Assembly: GCA_003542955.1 (NCBI GenBank)
Contig: DPJP01000402.1
Location: 7,887 to 16,279 of the forward strand
Length of the DNA: 8,393 nucleotides
Direction of reading: 5' to 3'
From: Armatimonadota bacterium
GTDB taxonomy: Bacteria > Armatimonadota > Zipacnadia > Zipacnadales > UBA11051
Under the pieces are notes generated by a model. The model did no database searches, was not told where the DNA came from, and saw only the letters and a program-made list of their open reading frames with translations. Shown piece by piece: positions 5,909 to 8,393 of this stretch. Each line of letters begins with the position of its first letter. Positions within the stretch are counted from its first letter, which is position 1. The position numbers and the translations under genes were made by a program.

Positions 5909-8164
5909 ATGCGCTATGCCATCGCACTGTTGCTGAGTTCGCTCTGCATCGCAGCATTCGCGCAGGTACCCGCCGCCGAGTGGGCGGGGCATGAGGCCGT
6001 CACCTTCTACCTCGACTTCGATGATGGTACATACGCCTGGAGGGCCGCCGGCAACCCCTATCAGTTCGGCTCCGACTTCGAGACTGTCGAGGGCGGCGTC
6101 GCCGGCAAGGCGTGGCGCGCTACCTCGAAGATGGGCTACGTCGGCTACGACGGCCTGAGCAACATCCCGCTCCAGGCCGGCACCGTGTCGATGTACATCA
6201 AGTCGGGCGACAGCAACATCTTCACAGACGGTCGCGCGCACGGCATCTGCTCCCTGTGCCGCACCATCGAGGGCATGGTCGCCCACAAGGACCTCTGGCC
6301 GAAGCGGGGCCTTCCGCTCACCCTTGCCAAGACCGAGCGCAACACCATCGACCTCATCGCGCATGTGGGCGGCGATGAGTGGAACTGGAACTCCACGCCG
6401 GCCATCCTTGCCTCGATCGACGCCGCCGCGCTGGATGCCGCTGCATGGCACCACCTGGCATTCTCCTGGGATTTCGCGACCCGCGATGTGTGGCTGGTCG
6501 TCGACGCTGAGACCATCACCGGCCGGATACCCGAGGCCATTGAGCGCCCGCACGAGTACCTTGCCGCCATCTTCGGCAACACACACGACTACCGCGCCGA
6601 GGCCCAGCAGCCGCTGGATGGGCTCATGGACGAGATCGCTGTCCTCAATGTCCCCTGGCCGGAAGCACGGGAGGTGATGGCCTCCCACGCCCCGTACACC
6701 GGCGCACGCCCGCAGGACCCCACATGGACCGCCGAGGCCACGCTCTTCCCGGATGATGAGAACCTCGCCCGCTGCGAGCGCGTTGCCCGCCAGCACCTGA
6801 AGATGATGGTCGACACCCAGCGCCATGGCGGCTGGTGCCTGAGCATCAAGTGGCCCTCGCTGCTGCAGTGGACGGCGAAGTTCCGCATGCCGGAGCCGCG
6901 CAACATGATCTGGCTCTCCAAGGACAGCCATACCGCCTTCGGCGCCGCCGTGCTGCTGTTCGCCTACGAGGCGCTCGGCGACCGGGAGTACCTCGATGCC
7001 GCCCGCGCCACCGGTGACATGTACATTGCCACACAGGACCCCGAGCTCGGCTACTGGCTGCATGGGTACTACTTCGAGGATGGCCAGTACATCCCGGACG
7101 CAACCGACCCGCTCATCCAGGATCACTGCCAGACCGGCCCGATCATGCTGCTGTGCTACCTCCACCGTATCACCGGCGAGCAGCGCTACCTGGATGCGGC
7201 CAAACGCGGAGCGGATTTCCTGCTCGCCGCGCAGAATCCCAACGGCTCATGGCCGCATCACTATGATGTCGCGAACAGAGTCGGGAAGACCGCCCGCGGC
7301 ATCGAGGGTGGGGGAGAGGTCAACGACTACGGCACCGCCGCGCCTGTCGAGAGCCTGCTCAACATCTACGCATACACGGGCGAGCAGCGCTATCGGGATG
7401 CCGCTCTGCGCGGGGCCGATTGGCTGGTCGAGGCCTTCATCGACACCGGCACACTCGCCGGCTGGGCCGGCCAGTACGATGCCGACAATAAGCCCGCTGA
7501 GGCCCGGCACTTCGAGCCGCCCGCAGTCACCCACTACGCCGCGCGATGGGCCGCGATGGGCCTCTATGCGGCCTACTCCGCCACACTTGACGAGAAGTAC
7601 CTCGCACCCATGAAGCGCGTACTCGAGTGGTTTGACGCCAACAGGGTCAATGGCGAGGAGGCGTGGTGGTGGGATTATGATGTCGCGACCGGGCGGCCGA
7701 TCCAGATGTACAATCGCGACATCTACTTCCTCGACGATCCCGAGCAGGTGAAGGCCTATATGGAGGTAACCGGGGCCGGCACCCCCCCGAAGCCCGGCAA
7801 CTGGTCGAATGTCGCCGGCCTCCGCTGGCAGCTCAATGATGTCATCGCCCACCCGCATGGCAATCCGCTGGCCCCACCCACGCGCGAGCAAATGGCCGAG
7901 TACGTCGCGACGACCGCGCCCAGCTATGTGACGACATACGTTCAGAGCGGATCTCAGCCATTCAATGAGCGTGCGGGCCTGTACACCTTCGACTACCAGG
8001 CGGGCCAGGGCACCAACCTGGTGCGCCATCAGTGCGTGCGCTTCTGCGACCTGCTGATGCGCGCTCGCGCTGCCCGCGGTGACATCCCTGTCGACAACCC
8101 GCTCTTCCGCCGCATCGACGCCTCGGTGGGCTGGAACAAGGTGCTCATTGAGTACAAGGAGTGA
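5909..8164 (+). CDS. Secreted LamG-domain protein with a PL10-like (pectate lyase) alpha/alpha-toroid
   Basis: From the ATG at 5909 the product is 751 residues. Residues 1-18 are a signal peptide ending AFA before Q19. Residues about 27-248 form a LamG/concanavalin-like domain: FYLDFDDGTYAW at the start, AWHHLAFSWD (179-188) and the closing LDGLMDEIAVLN (236-247). Residues about 285-625 are a helical repeat domain with GGW (307-309), repeated GEQRYLDAAKRGADFL-type helices, and NGSWPHHYD (445-453). Three segments recall family PL10 pectate lyases: the GSWPHHYD to EVNDYGT (470-476) stretch, GWAGQYD with ARHFEPPAV (518-540, including R533 and E536), and WDYDVATGRPIQMYNRD before residue 604. The PL10 ending ERRxGYAWYG is absent, so activity and substrate are uncertain. 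Other six-hairpin families (GH88/GH105, epimerases) are the alternative. A C-terminal tail of about 130 residues is unassigned. PL10 enzymes cleave polygalacturonate by beta-elimination. It follows the tandem-domain protein gene by 93 bases. Confidence 0.7.
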   Translation: MRYAIALLLSSLCIAAFAQVPAAEWAGHEAVTFYLDFDDGTYAWRAAGNPYQFGSDFETVEGGVAGKAWRATSKMGYVGYDGLSNIPLQAGTVSMYIKSGDSNIFTDGRAHGICSLCRTIEGMVAHKDLWPKRGLPLTLAKTERNTIDLIAHVGGDEWNWNSTPAILASIDAAALDAAAWHHLAFSWDFATRDVWLVVDAETITGRIPEAIERPHEYLAAIFGNTHDYRAEAQQPLDGLMDEIAVLNVPWPEAREVMASHAPYTGARPQDPTWTAEATLFPDDENLARCERVARQHLKMMVDTQRHGGWCLSIKWPSLLQWTAKFRMPEPRNMIWLSKDSHTAFGAAVLLFAYEALGDREYLDAARATGDMYIATQDPELGYWLHGYYFEDGQYIPDATDPLIQDHCQTGPIMLLCYLHRITGEQRYLDAAKRGADFLLAAQNPNGSWPHHYDVANRVGKTARGIEGGGEVNDYGTAAPVESLLNIYAYTGEQRYRDAALRGADWLVEAFIDTGTLAGWAGQYDADNKPAEARHFEPPAVTHYAARWAAMGLYAAYSATLDEKYLAPMKRVLEWFDANRVNGEEAWWWDYDVATGRPIQMYNRDIYFLDDPEQVKAYMEVTGAGTPPKPGNWSNVAGLRWQLNDVIAHPHGNPLAPPTREQMAEYVATTAPSYVTTYVQSGSQPFNERAGLYTFDYQAGQGTNLVRHQCVRFCDLLMRARAARGDIPVDNPLFRRIDASVGWNKVLIEYKE

Positions 8165-8180
8165 GGGCGTGATGGGCAGG

Positions 8181-8220
8181 CCGGGGACTGCTACCCATCG
8201 CATCTCCGGGGACTGCTACC
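8181..8220. repeat. Direct repeat pair, 15 bp, period 25
   Basis: CCGGGGACTGCTACC occurs exactly at 8181-8195 and again at 8206-8220, starting 16 bases after the stop codon of the LamG/PL10-like gene. The second copy is also the left arm of the first inverted repeat. Confidence 0.85.
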
Positions 8221-8281
8221 TCTCGCGCCCTCGGGGCGAGGCTGAAGCCATCCGCCTGCATCGCGAGAGGTCGCTGTCCCC
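8208..8281. repeat. Imperfect inverted repeat, 20-base arms (REP/BIME-like unit 1)
   Basis: The arms 8208-8227 and 8262-8281 are reverse complements at 18 of 20 positions. They run from an outer GGGGAC/GTCCCC to an inner CTCTCGCG/CGCGAGAG. Inside the 34-base loop is a smaller hairpin, CCTCG-GGG-CGAGG (8229-8241). No T tract follows, so this does not look like a standard intrinsic terminator, although it could stabilise the 3' end of the upstream transcript. Confidence 0.8.
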
Positions 8282-8305
8282 AACGCCCTCGGCGCACACT
8301 GAATC

Positions 8306-8380
8306 GGGGACAGCGACCCATCCGGGTGCACGCGGCTGGGCCTTCGGCGTTAGCGGCCGGCCGGGTGGGTGCCAGTCCCC
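8306..8380. repeat. Imperfect inverted repeat, 20-base arms (REP/BIME-like unit 2)
   Basis: The left arm 8306-8325 and right arm 8361-8380 match as reverse complements at 16 of 20 positions, one of the differences being a G-T wobble. The outer ends are again GGGGAC/GTCCCC, and the inner ends are CCCATCCGG/CCGGGTGGG. The left arm is also a perfect 13-base inverted match (GGGGACAGCGACC) to 8269-8281 of unit 1, with 24 bases between. The loop includes the palindrome-rich CGGCCGGCCG (8354-8363). Confidence 0.75.
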
Positions 8381-8393
8381 GGGTGCCAGTCCC
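8367..8393. repeat. Tandem direct repeat, 13 bp, period 14, cut by the window edge
   Basis: GGGTGCCAGTCCC occurs at 8367-8379 and again at 8381-8393. The second copy ends exactly at the window edge, so the cluster probably continues. Reverse-complemented, it is GGGACTGGCACCC, which differs at two positions from the first copy of the family (8184-8196). Confidence 0.8.

Noticed and set aside
5297..7165. 622-codon open frame on the minus strand
   Set aside because: It lies antisense to two well-supported secreted genes, its translation shows no domain or signal I recognise, and long antisense frames are expected in GC-rich genes with strong third-position bias.
8208..8281. Intrinsic transcription terminator
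   Set aside because: The stem is long with a 34-base loop and no T tract, and a similar unit is repeated next to it, which fits a repeat family better.
8181..8393. CRISPR array
   Set aside because: Copies occur in both orientations with unequal spacing and no spacer-sized regular units, so the structure is inverted repeats rather than repeat-spacer.

Overview
The window is GC-rich bacterial DNA, with coding third positions mostly G or C. Genes are tightly packed, Shine-Dalgarno sites are clear, and three consecutive products carry Sec-type signal peptides. The mix of a secreted GH42-like glycosidase, a LamG domain fused to a pectate-lyase-like toroid, and a separate beta-sandwich protein fits an environmental polysaccharide degrader. 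Phyla such as Armatimonadota, Planctomycetota, Lentisphaerota or Hydrogenedentota are plausible. That is an impression from protein style, not a phylogenetic result, and no RNA gene or marker in the window settles it.

Layout. At the left edge on the minus strand, an extended short-chain dehydrogenase/epimerase (41-940) overlaps by ATGA the start of a second minus-strand gene that runs off the window (1-44). A 263-base divergent intergenic region (941-1203) separates this pair from the plus-strand genes. On the plus strand come a class I SAM-dependent methyltransferase (1204-1845), a secreted GH42-like glycoside hydrolase with an N-terminal beta-sandwich (1920-4661), a secreted protein made of two similar beta-sandwich, CBM-like domains (4694-5815), and a secreted LamG plus PL10-like alpha/alpha-toroid protein (5909-8164). 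The last 229 bases (8165-8393) hold no gene. They contain a cluster of GGGGAC-type direct and inverted repeats that continues past the window edge.

How it may work together. The three secreted genes share one strand with gaps of 32 and 93 bases and probably form a transcription unit. They would make exported proteins that bind and cut a plant or algal polysaccharide: the PL10-like domain suggests a uronic-acid backbone and the GH42-like enzyme suggests side-chain or oligosaccharide cleavage. The divergent SDR resembles NAD-dependent sugar epimerases and uronate dehydrogenases and could process released sugars in the cytoplasm. The methyltransferase has no obvious link to this. No transporter, TonB/SusCD pair, sulfatase or regulator is visible. 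The substrate is inference.

The most unusual non-coding structure is the terminal repeat cluster. It resembles REP/BIME-type elements mobilised by RAYT (Y1) transposases, although no transposase is in the window.
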